Part shown: in pieces, positions 36,312-48,377 of the stretch
How positions within the stretch are numbered: the first letter of the stretch is position 1
Layout: each line of letters begins with the position of its first letter
Source: Juglans regia
Taxonomy: Eukaryota; Streptophyta; Magnoliopsida; Fagales; Juglandaceae
Assembly: GCF_001411555.2 (NCBI RefSeq)
Contig: NC_049901.1
Span: 34,606,838 to 34,670,837 of the forward strand
Reading direction: 5' to 3'
Length of the DNA stretch: 64,000 bases
The notes under the pieces: generated by a model
The model's database searches: none
Seen by the model: the letters and a program-made list of their open reading frames with translations, nothing else
Told to the model about the DNA's origin: nothing
Translations under genes and position numbers: made by a program

Positions 36312-36335
36312 CTGACGTGGCCCATGCCACGTCAG
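36312..36335. other. Perfect TIR hairpin with ACGTGGC core (MULE-1 left)
   Basis: CTGACGTGGC, loop CCAT, then GCCACGTCAG. It overlaps a second palindrome, CCACGTCTGACGTGG. The same hairpin occurs in the right end (51120-51143) and, with one mismatch, in MULE-2 and the Pack-MULE. Confidence 0.85.
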
Positions 36336-37609
36336 CTGCCTTATTTTAGTTTTTTTTTTTTTAAACAAAAATAAAAATTCAGAAAACCACGAAATCAAAA
36401 ATGCAGGAAACCCAAAATGCAAAACGCATAGCTTGGCTTCGTCCGTCTTCTCCTATGGGTTTTAGAGATCAAACACCATTTTCTTCTTCCTCTCGAGCTT
36501 CATCTTCGAGTTTTCTCCACCCTTCCCGAGCTTCATTGTCGAGTTGGCTTCACCCCTCCTGAGCTTCATCTTCGAGTCAACCCACTAAGCAGACTATTGT
36601 TTTCCCTCTGCTCCACCTCTCGTCTTCTCCCCATCGAAACCCCCAGCCTTCTTCATCTTCTGCCATCATCTTCGTCTTCTTCACTAAAGTCACCGCCCGA
36701 AGTCCCTTCATCTTGTCCACAAACACCCACGAAGCCCCTTCGTCTTCTCCACGAAATCCCCTCCAAATTCTCCACCCAGATCTGAAATCTGCCTTCGTAT
36801 TCTGTTGGTGCAAGGTAACCTAATTATTTCAGGTTGTTTCAATCTTTATTATTTGTGCTAACTTTTTATGTGACCTGCAATGCTAGTATATGTATGGTTT
36901 TGATCTTGATTCTGTTATGTGTTTTGTAGAATTTGGGTAATTTGGCTTAGGAGCTGCCATATGCTTCATATATAATGTTAAAATTTCTTAGGTTGGCTAT
37001 ATAGAATTTTTTATGTTAAAAGATGATCGAGAGCCCCCAATGATGATCAGTTCGGACATGCTGCAATTCATTTATTTCGACCATGATTTTAGAATGAGTT
37101 GTTGGAACATGAAGTTGAAGTTCATATGATTTGTAATATGCTGCCCAAACACTTTGGTGCATCCAGTCTTACAATGTTCAATGCCTCTCAAATATGTTTT
37201 TAATCTTTTCAACATTCCCTTTTGAAAAATTATGTTTCAAGAGTATGTGTGTGTTTAACTTTGTAAATGGAAAATGGCAATAACATGTTTATCAAACCTC
37301 TAGGCAAATGGCAATAACCTGTTTATCTAATCTCTAAGCAAATGGAAATAACCTGTTTTCCTTGGCTAACAGCTCCAAGCCTACAACTATCTACAAGTCT
37401 ACAATAATTGTAACACTAATCTAATAAATACTTCTTTCTCTATTTTTGTGATCAACTTTATTTTTTTTAAATATATTCTTAAATGTATTCTTCACCATTT
37501 GTTGAAAATGGTTTAATATGTTCTAATTGACGTAATTAAATCTATCAATAACATGCATATATCTGTTCAAAGTTGGACCTTGCTAATATTATTCCATCCC
37601 TCCCCTCTT

Positions 37610-38085
37610 TTTCAAGCCATTGCTGCAACATTTTCTTGTAACCAGAAACAATACAGTGTCGTCCTGATAAATCATTCAACAGACAAGGTAATTGCTTTCG
37701 AGGAGATGAAAGATAAGCAATTAATTTACTTTTTCACTCCATTAGTGATACATGTAGTTTTTCTTTTGTACTTATAAAAAAAAGTATTTTCTTATACATG
37801 TAGAGTTGTAGTTTTGCTACTTCATATGATTTGATGAATTTATTATACCTAACATGTGTTTTCTCTATTATTCTTGATATATTCCCGATAAATCTTTTAT
37901 CATATTCATCCATATTTCCTTGGACATCTACTGAAGCCATTAAATTTATTGGTCATAGATCTTTTTTTTTAATTATTATTTGCACTTCATGATTGTATTC
38001 TTAGATTTCTAGTAATGAAGATAAAGCTAGGAAAATTCTAGTTCAAGCACCTGAGGATGTTCAACTGTCAAAACCAATTCTTGAG
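37610..38085 (+). other. Two exon-like segments of unknown origin within MULE-1
   Basis: AATTCTTGAG followed by GTTTGTA at 38085, preceded by TGTATTCTTAG at about 38003, brackets 27 sense codons (reading SSNEDKARKILVQAPEDVQL inside). A similar open segment ending before GTAATTGC lies at about 37615-37687 (QKQYSVVLINHSTDK). Base composition and borders look like real exons, and they could be another captured host gene or a leader of the GRF gene. I do not recognise the protein. Confidence 0.3.
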
Positions 38086-38699
38086 GTTTGTATTCTCTCG
38101 TGTCTGCATGTGTGCAAACACATAAGCCTAAGGAGCTTGTAACATAACAAGAACATGAAAAAAACAAAAACCTAAGGAGGTTGCCAACCTAAATCAGAAG
38201 AAAATTATGCGGTTGGGATCTGCCTCTTTTAGAAGCAGATGGGTTTAGCCTGGCCGGATGCATTTTTCCTTTTTGGTCATTGGAATCTTCTTAATTGACT
38301 GCTTGATAACTTGCAATTAACCAACAACATTAATTTGGTAATCATATTTTCTCAAAAAGTGTTTTATCCCCATCCATCAACCTTTCCCTAACCAAATTTC
38401 AGCATTCTCCACCTAAATTAAACTCTTCCTTGACCTTCGCTTGACTTCAAAGTTGTACCTTTTTTTTTTTTTTTCCTTTTGGTTTATTCCCTTTTTGCTT
38501 CCCTCAATTAATTGTCTAACCTACTTTCAACATTTTCCTTTCTCTCCTTTGAAAACCAGCCAACAAATTACAGATCATGTTTAACTTCAGCTTCTCCCAT
38601 CATCATCTATTACATATTAATTAGGTTGAATTCTCATTAAGATAATGGATAACACTATTTATTTATTCATTTATTCAATTTTATAGAAATCAGTATAGA

Positions 38700-39278
38700 A
38701 TGTCATCATCATCAATGTCTTCTACATCATTTGGAAAACGTCCTTTGGGACAACCATTTTGCTTCTATAAGGAGGAAGCTACATTGAGATACTCAAATAT
38801 TACAAGAAATCCAGGATGACCCTTCTTAGGGTGTTCAAAATACAACACAGAGGTAACTAAATCATTTTTACATCTAACATTTTTAAATTATAGTAATTAA
38901 TATAATTTGTTGTACATCTAACTCTTTTTTTATGGATATAATTACAGGGATTACCATATTATAAGTTTTTCATGTGAGCAGATAGTAATCAAGAATTTAA
39001 GGCCCAACTTAGAGAAAAAAAATAATGAATTGTTAAGGAAGGAGAAAGAGTTCGAGCAGAAACTCGACGATATTGAAAAGACGAAGACTGAGCTCCATAA
39101 GAGAGCGGATAAGATCGAGATGAGAGAGGTGGAGGTATCTAATAGAGAGATGGTGGTAACCAATAGAGAGATGGTGCTCTTGAAGCGCGAAACTGAAATA
39201 AGGCGTTCACACACAATACTTCGGGTGTATTGGGCTTTTTCATTTGTAGTTGTGTGTTGGTTGGTAGTATGTAAGTAA
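38700..39278 (+). pseudogene. GRF zinc-finger / coiled-coil / tail-anchor protein of MULE-1, inactivated
   Basis: Two exons, 38700-38852 and 38948-39278, with the same intron position as the intact homologue in MULE-2 (57198-56654). It begins MSSSSMSSTSFGKRPLGQPF, and the GRF core (PFLGCSKYN) is recognisable. The C-terminal half is a charged heptad-rich coil followed by a hydrophobic segment (VYWAFSFVVVCWLVV). Lesions are a TGA at 38817-38819 where MULE-2 has Arg, a TGA at 38975-38977 where MULE-2 has Trp, loss of one zinc ligand (Cys to Tyr in LPYYKFF), and a length change in an A run at 39015-39022 that shifts the frame. It is convergent with the transposase gene. Confidence 0.85.
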
Positions 39279-40060
39279 TTGGTGCTAACTTGTAACTTGT
39301 ATTTAGCATGTAAGTTGTAACTTCTTAGATTGGTGCTAACTTGTAACTTGTGAAATTCCAAAACTTTTTGTATATATTAACCTGTAAATTTTATTGACTG
39401 CATGTATTTAGTGTATCCTTTTCTATTTGTATGTGTTTTTTGTGAATGGATTATTTTGAGATGACTAGAGCAGGTTGGCACTTGGCATTTTGATAACAAA
39501 TTGCACCAGATAACATATAGCATAGAACTTCAATAGAAAGAGCCCATGCTACGTAATGTGAAAGGCAAACAATATGAGAGGCAGAAATGTGATATTTTTA
39601 GCAATTTATGACTATTATTTATTACTTTTTCCAGCAGGGACTGGATCCATGCTATGTAATGTGAGAGCCATTCAACATATTTATTGGCAATGTATAATCC
39701 TTGCTTCATTTTTGCTACACAGGAAGTTATATTGCTACACAAAAAAAAAAAAAAAATTGTTTATATACCTGCTTCAAGTTTTAAAAACTTCTTGAGCAAC
39801 AAAGAACACATTAAATCTACAAAAGTCCTTGAAATACACTCATCTCACAAAAAATACAAAAGGCTAACTTCTAAAACTTAAAAAATTCAGAAATGCTAAC
39901 AAATTAAAGGAGAATCAACTAGTAGCAGCCTTCCAACCAAAAGTAGATTTCAATTTTACAACAGATAGATCAAATTCTAGGACTTCGTGCCAGCACCACA
40001 AGATGCATGAGTGAACAAATAGTTATCCAAATCTCTCCATGCACCAAAGAGAAAAAGAAA
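39279..40060. other. MULE-1 internal spacer
   Basis: AT-rich DNA between the GRF pseudogene and the TOC34 fragment. It includes an A run at 39739-39756 preceded by a duplicated TTGCTACACA. No gene is recognised. Confidence 0.5.
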
Positions 40061-40067
40061 ATGACAC

Positions 40068-40640
40068 TACAACCAACCACAGTGAATCCGACCCTATATG
40101 CATCCAAACGGTCCACGGAGTGTCAATGATGTTCAAAGTAAACCCAACTCTTGAACTTGATACCATAAATGGCATAGGTGCTTCAGACTATAAGAAAACA
40201 AATAAATTCATATACATCAATATGAAGAGCATAGCATGGATACCACGTAAATGCCATAAGAGGGAGTTCGGCCTATACCTGAAATGGATTAACAGACACT
40301 GCTCTTTCTCGTATGATCGAGTTAACAGTTGATGACTTCCCAACACCACCTTTTCCCATTACAAGTATTGTCAATGTGTTCACATTCTACACCAATATAT
40401 GGACAAAAATTCAAAACCCAATGATATAAAACCATACACACCACATGCACCAAGCTTTAGTGAAATGGTCAATTACACGCCAACAAGCAAGCACGTTAGT
40501 TAATAAGATCCCAAAATATAGGTATGAGAAAATGAGAAAAACAACCTCCTGCTTAAGTTTTCCCATCAATTCCAGAAATTTGGTCTGTGTGGCAGAGGTG
40601 AACGTGTTGATCCTTACCATTCACGTATTAGGGACGCCAT
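40068..40640 (-). pseudogene. TOC34: TOC34/TOC33 (chloroplast outer-envelope import GTPase) N-terminal fragment, captured by MULE-1
   Basis: Toc34 is a tail-anchored GTPase that receives preproteins at the chloroplast surface. Three exons with proper borders are present: 40640-40546 (MASLIREW, then NTFTSATQTKFLELMGKLKQ), 40386-40279 (NVNTLTILVMGKGGVGKSST with the Walker A/G1 loop, then VNSII) and 40187-about 40068 (SRVGFTLNIIDTP, then a jump to the downstream DRLDAYR region). Lesions are a one-base deletion after REW that creates TAA, and an internal deletion plus frame change right after the G3 DTP. The rest of the GTPase domain and the anchor are absent. Retained introns show capture at DNA level, not by retrotransposition. 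Confidence 0.88.
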
Positions 40641-41287
40641 GGATAAATGTGACCTACTACTCCAACCAAGTATAGATAAACAATCAGCAAGTAGTCCACT
40701 GAACAAGTTTTAGGTTAAAAAAAAACTACAAAATAAAAACGACAATGGGCAGAATCTTACTTCCCCGGCACCAAGGAACACAAATCTCTGGTCACCCAGG
40801 TTACAGCCCAATAACGTCATTGCTGCAACAACACAATGGGCAGAAATGCTTGCATAATAATAAAATTCTTTTAGGTTCTAAACTTGATGAAAGTACAAAA
40901 GTAAACTATGAAACCTGGCTAGTTGCCCTCCTCTGTCTAAGCCCAATGTAGAATTAATCTTCCAGCAACTCCTCATTGTTTGTCCCAACATCAAAACATT
41001 CATTCCACAAACAATAATTCTATTCCAAACAAAGTCTACACAAATAAGTCGTTGGATTACACCCATCCAACAAAACAATACATTAAATCTACAAAAGTCC
41101 TTGAATATAACTTTGTACCACAAAAACTCCAATCCATACATCCATTCCCAATAAAATACATTAAATACATAAAACATAAATAAATGGAAAGATAGGTTTT
41201 GAATCATATCATTGGAGTGGTTGTGATCCATCCTACCCCAAGTCCACCGGTTGTGATCCATCCAATCCAATTTGCATCTGCAAGAGG

Positions 41288-43988
41288 TTAAATATCACAA
41301 TTCTTTTCATGTTGATATTTGCATTTAAATATAAAAAACTCTTGAGATACATTTACACTTTCTTGACTTGGAATCACTATTTCTCGGATTTGGGTTTCAC
41401 TAATGTCAAATGTTGTGCTTTCTGGAACAGCCTGGTGAGAAATACTCGTAAAAATACAGCCAAAATTAGAATTTAAATATAAATATGTACTTATTAATAT
41501 ACATGTTGTCCAACATTGGATGCATCCATCTCTGAATGGAAAAATAAAGGTCTTCGTGTGTCCACGCATGGTGTATCTCCTCCATCCCGCTAATAATCAA
41601 GTAACAAATAAGAACACAAAGTTGTCATATTTGCATTTATAAAATATTAAAAAAAAAGTCATATATTAAATTTGATCCACCTCTTTGCTTTTCCTGATGC
41701 TTTTTTCGCTTTGACTTTTCGCATGTCTTTCTCCATCCTGGATACTCTTCTCAGTGATGGGGGTCTGTCTTTCCCTCACACAATATGTGGACTGAGTACT
41801 TTCTTAGAAGTACCAACTGTAGTAGTGTCATTTACCGTACAATCAACATTGAAACCTGTTTGGGTAATCGATGGTTGTTGTTGGTTGGCACGATACAACT
41901 TCATCATTGCATACAACTTAGTCTTCGCATCCTCAGTATGCTCTTTCGAACTCGCTGCATCAGTAATCATCTGATAACAGATATTCAATAGCTCTGAATA
42001 AATATTAGAATCTGCCTGTTGTTCTCCTGCATCATAGCTACTGCGGATTAACGTGTATCGCCTTTTGATATCCTTCCTCCATCGATCTAAAATATACCTA
42101 TCTGGCAAAATTTTATCTCGTTACATTTGAACATGGCCAAAATGTTCCGACACAATATCCCTCTCATCTGGAATAATCCACAAGAATACTTTGTAGCTGT
42201 ATCAGCCTCACTAAAGTCCACAGAATGTGTAACCAGCTTAGTGAACTCTTCAAAACGAACTCCATCCTCTACCAGATAGGTTTTTACAACGTCATCACTC
42301 TTATTTAACTTTGGATTCATATTGAAGATGCCTGTAATTTGAAGCTGAACTTCTTTGAATTTAGCATTGGTGTATAAATCTTGGAACCTCTTCTCAATTG
42401 GAGATCTAGAAATGCAAGGAATCGTGACACTAAACCAGTGGACGTCTGTGGCATTTTCATTCTCAATCTTTTTTTTCAATGCATTTTCAAACTGGTCAAC
42501 AAATTCTTTTAGGTTCGTCTTAGCATGAACATACCCGTCAAAAAAGGCATTCATGCTCTCAATTCGTTGCGTTGTACTCATTCCAGCCCAAAAGTACTCT
42601 TTCAAAAATGTTGGAACCCAATGCTCACGCTCAGTATATAAACTTTGCAACCACGCATTCTCATGCAAATTGTACTTGACAATTAACTGATCCCAACACC
42701 TCTCAAACTCTTCAATATTTTGGGTGTCATACACATACTTCATTAACGTATTCTTCATCCCAATTTTATAGGAAGCATAGGAGCCAAGTTTTTCGGAGAC
42801 TTTCTTCAGGATATGCCACAGGCAAAATCTATGTCGGGTCTCTGGGTGAACAATAGCTATTGCATTTTTCATTGCTCTATCTTGATCAGTGATAATTGAT
42901 TTCGGAGCTATGCCATCTATACACTGCAACCAGGTCTTGAATAACCACACAAAGGTCTCCGTATCCTCACTAGAAATCAAGCATGCTCCCAACAAAATTG
43001 ACTGACCATGGTGGTTTACACCAACAAATGGTGCAAACGGCATCCCATATCTATTCGTTAGGTATGTGGTGTCGAATGTGACCACATCACCGAAATATTG
43101 ATATGCAACTCTACTACGGGTGTCTGCCCAAAAGACATTTCTTAACCTCCCATCATCATCTAAATCCATCAACGCAAAAAATCCAAGATTTTTGTACTGT
43201 ATCCTATAAAAATACTCTCGAAGCGCACCGGAACCACCAGTGCCAAGTCGTAGATGTCTTGCCTTGTCAATGTAATTACGACAATCTTTTTCCAAAAATG
43301 GAAGGTTCTTGAGTACGCCCGCGCCAACAATAAGAGATCCAAAGCTCTTATTCATTCGGATGCCAGCTAAATCATTTGTATTTAAGACTATTTTTAAAGA
43401 GTCACTCACTTCTCTGTTACATCGAAAGAAGCGAGATTTCTTTGGACTCAGGCTATGGTTATGGATATTATGAACTGTATTCAACCGAAGCTTTCCATCA
43501 GATTTTAAGGCATTACTCATTGCCTTACATTTTGTCTTTCTTGTCGGGCGTGGGTTGGTGACATTGAAAGTCCTTTTACGGGCCTTCCCACCACGAGCAC
43601 AAGCAAGGGTGACATACCTAACCGTCTCATTTTCTCCCCTCTCAGTCATTTTTGTCATCACCCCAAACTCGCACTTCTTAGCATATTGCTTATAATAACT
43701 CATTAAATCTTCAAAGGAATTAAACTCCATTCCCGACTTTGGCTCCTCAATCATGTCATCATCATCTATTTCAACATTCTGAGATGTCCCCGCACTGCCA
43801 TCCTCAGTTTCCTGTGGAAGTGGTCTATCCTCATTACTTTCCTCAACTCTAGCGGATGCACATTGTGCTTCAGTTTCCCCACCCTCGGGTCTATTATCAT
43901 CTAAATCAACTATTCTACTTGTAGCAGAACTTGTATTGATGAAAGGAGTCGGAGGATATATGGCATGTGGAAATGGGTAACCAGCATT
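41288..43988 (-). pseudogene. FAR1/FHY3-family MULE transposase of MULE-1, inactivated
   Basis: The main exon 43988-41681 encodes an acidic N-terminus, a FAR1 DNA-binding domain (FEDLMSYYKQYAKKCEFGVM) and a MULE DDE domain. The DDE residues are the Asp of VVTFDTTYLTNRYGMP, the Asp of SIITDQDRAMK and the Glu of TQRIESMNAFFDGY. A SWIM-like finger follows, and small exons at 41589-41501 and about 41430-41288. Damage: the upstream splice acceptor is AA (43989-43990) where MULE-2 has AG. Two SWIM ligands are lost (YSCGLF, LCRN instead of CSCGLF, LCRH). A one-base deletion near 42107 shifts the frame. The upstream intron holds a 5.5-kb LINE. Upstream exons were not found beyond the LINE. Confidence 0.92.
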
Positions 43989-44202
43989 TTGTAAAAGACA
44001 AAGAAATATGCAATTAAACTCCTGAATTGATCGATTCAACATTGAAATATAAAGATCTCGTACACGATGCCCTGAGTGCCGTCCCTTTCTCTGGGAGAAA
44101 GTGTGAGGCTCGAGTACCTTTGTTGCTTCAACAAAGGTCTAAGTCCCACTTCGGTGAGTTAGTTTTGCTGGTTTGATAGTATTGTTCTATCAGAAAGAAG
44201 TG

Positions 44203-45765
44203 ATGGAGGCGGAAGACTTGGTATCACGTTGGGAAAGATTACACCTCTCCCAAGATGAAAGTGCATGCTTCCATGTCCAGCAGAAGGGCCACAATGGTGA
44301 ACAAAAAGGAAAGTATTGTATCGTTGGGAAGGCCATGATAGAGAAGGGAGTGAATAGTGAAGGATTCAGAAACACATTGTCCCAAATATGGAGGTTGGAT
44401 GGGTGGGTGACCTTTAAGGAGCTCGGTGATCAGTGCTTCTTGATCGAATTTCAGAAAATGGAAGACAAAGAAAAGGTGCTGAGTGGACGTCCATGGTTTT
44501 TTGACAGACACCTCTTCACCATGATGGAGGTGGATGAGAAAGAGTCCATTGAGGGGTTGAAGTTATGTTTTGAGCCATTTTGGATACAACTACACAACCT
44601 CCCATTGACAGTCATGACAGAAGACTTCGGTGAGCAGTTTGCAGAGGTTATAGGCCCGGTCATTAGAGTAGAAGCAGAAGCAGATGGACGTGCATGGGGA
44701 AGATGCCTTAGAGTAAGGGTAGCTGTGGACCTCAACAAACCATTACTTCGAGGGAAATGGTTAAAGTTGGATGACAAAACACACTGGATCTCATTCAAGT
44801 ATGAGAGGCTGCAAAATTTCTGTTTTCAGTGTGGAATTCTCAATCATAAAGGTAAAAGCTGCTCAACAGCTCGCAACACTCAACAAGGAGGAACATTGCC
44901 TCCACCCCAGTATGGTCCTTGGCTTCGAGGACAGTCCCGGAACACCAACATCTTCGATAGGCGTAGATTCGGTGGTTTAATGGGAGAAAACAACCAACAG
45001 ACGGGTCAGAAAGGGGGAGAGGGTACTTTGGTCCAAGACGTGGTGATGCAACGTACATCAGACATCCATTCAAAAGAGGTGGTAGAGAAAAGGGAACAGA
45101 TGTCAGCGGGAAAGAAGGAAGGAGGGTCATCTACAGAAAAGCAAGCAGGAGAAGGTGCTACTAAGGAAAAATGCATCGGGAAGATGGTATGGAGTCAGGG
45201 TGTAAGTCTATACTCTGACCAAGAAAAGGCTATGCTTGGAAAGGAGGGTGCTAGGTATTTAGACCCTGATGGCCCTCAGGAGATCCAGAGTTTCCACGTG
45301 GGAGAGGATTTGGCAGCTCATCCTTTGTCGGGAACACATAGGCTCCATGACACTATGAGGAGCACTGGAACTCAAAGGGGTACGAAGGAAAATTCCAATT
45401 ATGACAGCATGGATGCAACCATTCCTGATGTAGCCTTTCCTCTCCAACATGATGAGAGAAGGATGGATCTCGATACATCACCTGGTACAGGGATTATAAA
45501 GGCAATGGCTAAGGGTGATGGTCTGAGAACTTTTAAGAAATGGAAAAGGAAGGCCCGGGAGAGTGGTACTAATACAAGAGGCAATAGTAATCCAAAAATA
45601 GATGACAGGCCAAAATCCAATGCCAGATACATGTATGCTAGGGGGTGTAAAAGGGTCTCAACATGGCAGGAGGTTGTTCCCAAAAACAATAAAAGAAGGC
45701 TTGTTACCACAGACATTCCAATGGTTAAGGCAGTGGCTGGTTCACAGCCCTGCCATGACAAATGA
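44203..45765 (+). CDS. LINE C ORF1 (DUF4283 and CCHC zinc knuckle)
   Basis: A 520-residue gag-like nucleic-acid-binding protein of plant L1 elements. ATG 44203 (MEAEDLVSRW) is chosen over upstream non-ATG codons. A DUF4283 domain covers about residues 40-185 (SGRPWFFDRHLFTMMEVDE, FWIQLHNLPLTVMTEDFGEQ), and one zinc knuckle CFQCGILNHKGKSC lies at residues 207-220. The tail is long, charged and low in complexity. The stop TGA overlaps the ORF2 ATG as ATGA, which suggests termination-reinitiation coupling. The frame is intact. Confidence 0.92.
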   Translation: MEAEDLVSRWERLHLSQDESACFHVQQKGHNGEQKGKYCIVGKAMIEKGVNSEGFRNTLSQIWRLDGWVTFKELGDQCFLIEFQKMEDKEKVLSGRPWFFDRHLFTMMEVDEKESIEGLKLCFEPFWIQLHNLPLTVMTEDFGEQFAEVIGPVIRVEAEADGRAWGRCLRVRVAVDLNKPLLRGKWLKLDDKTHWISFKYERLQNFCFQCGILNHKGKSCSTARNTQQGGTLPPPQYGPWLRGQSRNTNIFDRRRFGGLMGENNQQTGQKGGEGTLVQDVVMQRTSDIHSKEVVEKREQMSAGKKEGGSSTEKQAGEGATKEKCIGKMVWSQGVSLYSDQEKAMLGKEGARYLDPDGPQEIQSFHVGEDLAAHPLSGTHRLHDTMRSTGTQRGTKENSNYDSMDATIPDVAFPLQHDERRMDLDTSPGTGIIKAMAKGDGLRTFKKWKRKARESGTNTRGNSNPKIDDRPKSNARYMYARGCKRVSTWQEVVPKNNKRRLVTTDIPMVKAVAGSQPCHDK

Positions 45766-46740
45766 GTATTCTAGTGTGGAACTGCCGAGGGCTTGGGAAC
45801 CCTCGGACAGTTAAGGTCCTTAGGAATTTATCTAAGGAAAAGTCCCCCAATTTAGTTTTCCTAGTAGAGACTAAATGCAGAAGGATTAAGATGGAGGCAG
45901 TTAGGAGGTTATTGCAAATGGATGGATGCTTCACAGTAGATTGTATGGGGCTTAGTGGGGGCATTGCCCTCCTCTGGAGAGATGAATGGTGTGTTAACAT
46001 AATAAATTACACTAAATGGCATGTTAGTGCTTTAATCCAGGAGAAAGAAAATGGACCAACATGGCAATTCACGGGCTTCTATGGACACCCTGACACAGGG
46101 AAGAGAGGCAGTAGTTGGCAATTACTGAAGATGCTAAAACCCACCACTTCCATAGCATGGTTATGTGCTGGAGATTTCAACGAGATTCTTCATCAGAGTG
46201 ATAAGGTGGGGGGTGCTAGCAGACCATATAAACAGATTGAGGACTTTAGACAAGCAGTGGAATACTGTGGTTTCCATGACATTCACTCATATGGGCAAAG
46301 GTTTACTTGGTCAAACAACAGAAATGGTAATGAGTTTACAAAGGAAAAAATTGACAGAGTTTTTGGCAATAATGAATGGATTGATTTATTTAGGCATGGT
46401 GTCTATAATGTTCTTCCTGCCATTAGTTCTGATCACTCCCTCTTGTCAGTCAGTTTACACAATACTTCTAATGGGAGGAAGAAAAGAAGGTGGTGCTTTA
46501 GATATGAGATGGCCTGGGAGGTAAAGGAAGAATGCCTGAAGGTTGTGGGTGAGGCTTGGCAAAATGCTGGCATAACAGATTGTCAGGCAAAGTCCTTAAG
46601 AACACAGCTTGATCTATGCCAAAAGGGCCTCATGACTTGGAGGCAGACTCTTAAGCAACAAGAGGATCAAATTGTTAAAAATGGGATTCTAAATATTGGG
46701 CATCTTCAGAATTATGGTACTGGCGAGCACGTGGCAGCTA
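45762..46740 (+). CDS. LINE C ORF2, endonuclease part (truncated by inversion)
   Basis: An apurinic-like endonuclease/exonuclease/phosphatase domain that nicks the target for target-primed reverse transcription. Motifs in order: LVWNCRGLGNPRTV at residues 4-17, FLVETKC near 33-39, CAGDFNEIL, RFTWSNNRNGN, EKIDRVFGNNEWIDLF and ISSDHSLLSV, so the domain looks complete. A linker with an EWKE-like region (WRQTLKQQEDQIV) follows, then coding similarity ends at the junction near 46740, where the inverted RT block begins. Any protein made would terminate after a few foreign residues (stop at 46775). Confidence 0.9.
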
Positions 46741-48377
46741 AGACTCCTGCCATATCTTCAATTGAGGATCGATAATATCACTGACTTTGTCACACCAGCA
46801 GTCATCATCTCGAGGGGTCACAATTTGTTGTCCAGGTAAGGAGGGTATCCATCTGTCATGCCATATGTTAATCTGCTTTCCATTTCCAACTCTCCAGCTG
46901 ATGCCTTTTTTTAATAGAGATAATCCAGCGTGTATTCCTCTCCAAGCAAAAGAAGGCCCAGTCCCAAGCTTTGCATCAAGTAAACTTCCTTGTTTGAAGT
47001 ATTTCTGCTTTAGGATTTGTGCCACTAGGGATGTAGGATTTTGGAGTATCCTCCATCCCTGCTTGGAGAGTAAGGCAATATTAAAACATTTTAGATCTCG
47101 AAATCCCAACCCTCCATTATCCTTCCTGCCACTAAGTTGCTCCCATTTGACCCATTGAATTTTTGAAGAATCTTCATTGAAACCCCACCAAAACCTCCTT
47201 AAAATCTGGTTTAGTCTCCTTGTTATAGAAGCTGGTAGGAGGAACATCCCCATTGCATAGGTGGGAATGGCTTGGAGCACAGCTTTGAGCAAAATTTCCT
47301 TTCCTGCTGCAGAGAGAAATTTGGTCCTCCAGTTAGAGACCCGAGACCAGGTTCTATCAATTAAAGAATGGAAAGAGGCAATCTTCTTCCTACCCACCAA
47401 AGATGGTAAACCCAAATATTTCTCAAAATTGGAGGTGGATTGGACCCCTGCTAGACTCTTGATCTGCTGTTGTGTCATCAGAGTGGTGTTCTTGCTAAAA
47501 AAGATAGCAGACTTGTCCTTGTTTATAACCTGTCCTGATCCTTTCTCATAGAGCTCGAGGATCTTGAGAACACAATTAATTTCCTCATACTTGGCTTGGC
47601 AGAACAATAGGCTATCATCAGCAAAGAAGATGTGGCTTACTTTAATAGGACCTCTGCCAATAGTCACAGGGGTTAAATTGCCACATGCTTCAGCATGTTT
47701 AAGGAGAGAAGAGAGGCCTTCAGCACAAAGAATAAACAAGTAGGGGGACAGGGGATCTCCTTGTCTAAGACCTCTCGAAGGTGCAAACTTTTCCTGAGGT
47801 TCTCCATTGACAAGTACTGAGTAGGAGACAGAAGAGAGGCATGCTTTTGTGATATGGATCCAATGACCAGGAAAGTCCATTTCGGTCATGATTGCTTCAA
47901 TGAAATCTCACTCAACCCTGTCATAAGCTTTACTCATGTCCAATTTTAGAGCCATGAATCCTTTCTTCCCTTTCATTTTAGAGTTCATGGAATGGAGGGT
48001 CTCATAGGCTACCAAGGTGTTATCAGAGATAAGCCTTCCAGGCACAAAGGCACTCTGATTAGGGGCAATGATTTGAGGCAGTATGTGTTTCAGTCTATTA
48101 GCCATGGTTTTTGACACAACCTTGTATATAACATTACACAGGCTTATGGGTCTGTATTCCGCTACTCTTGTGGGGTTTTGAACCTTGGGAATAAGAGTAA
48201 TGAAAGTGTCATTAACCTCACTGAGAGATCCACCATGATTGAGGAATTGAAGAGCAAAATTACAGACTTGATCCCCCACTACCTCCCAGTTTTTTTGGTA
48301 GAATTGGGCAGGAAAGCCATCAGGGCCTGGCGACCCCAAAGGATTCATTTTGAAAACAGCTGCAGTGATTTCCTCCT
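46741..48377 (-). pseudogene. LINE C reverse-transcriptase core, inverted relative to the rest of the element
   Basis: On the minus strand this block encodes the RT fingers, palm and thumb. It starts at about 48377 (EEITAAVFKMNPLGSPGPDG) and continues [27 protein letters not shown] and motif A LKLDMSKAYDRVE. After an in-frame TGA (47908-47910, Trp in relatives) comes motif B SRGLRQGDPLSPYLF, motif C IFFADDSLLFC, LGLPSLVGRKK and the thumb to QLKIWQES. It is otherwise open. The flanking endonuclease and RNase H are on the opposite strand. About 100 residues between endonuclease and RT, and some residues before zf-RVT, are missing at the junctions. Confidence 0.93.

Noticed and set aside
39739..39756. 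A run as another micro-retroinsertion
   Set aside because: The adjacent TTGCTACACA repeat lies only upstream of the A run, so it does not form a flanking duplication.
44173..44202. Extended start of LINE ORF1 at 44173
   Set aside because: It would need a TTG start; the first ATG at 44203 gives a normal LINE ORF1 N-terminus.
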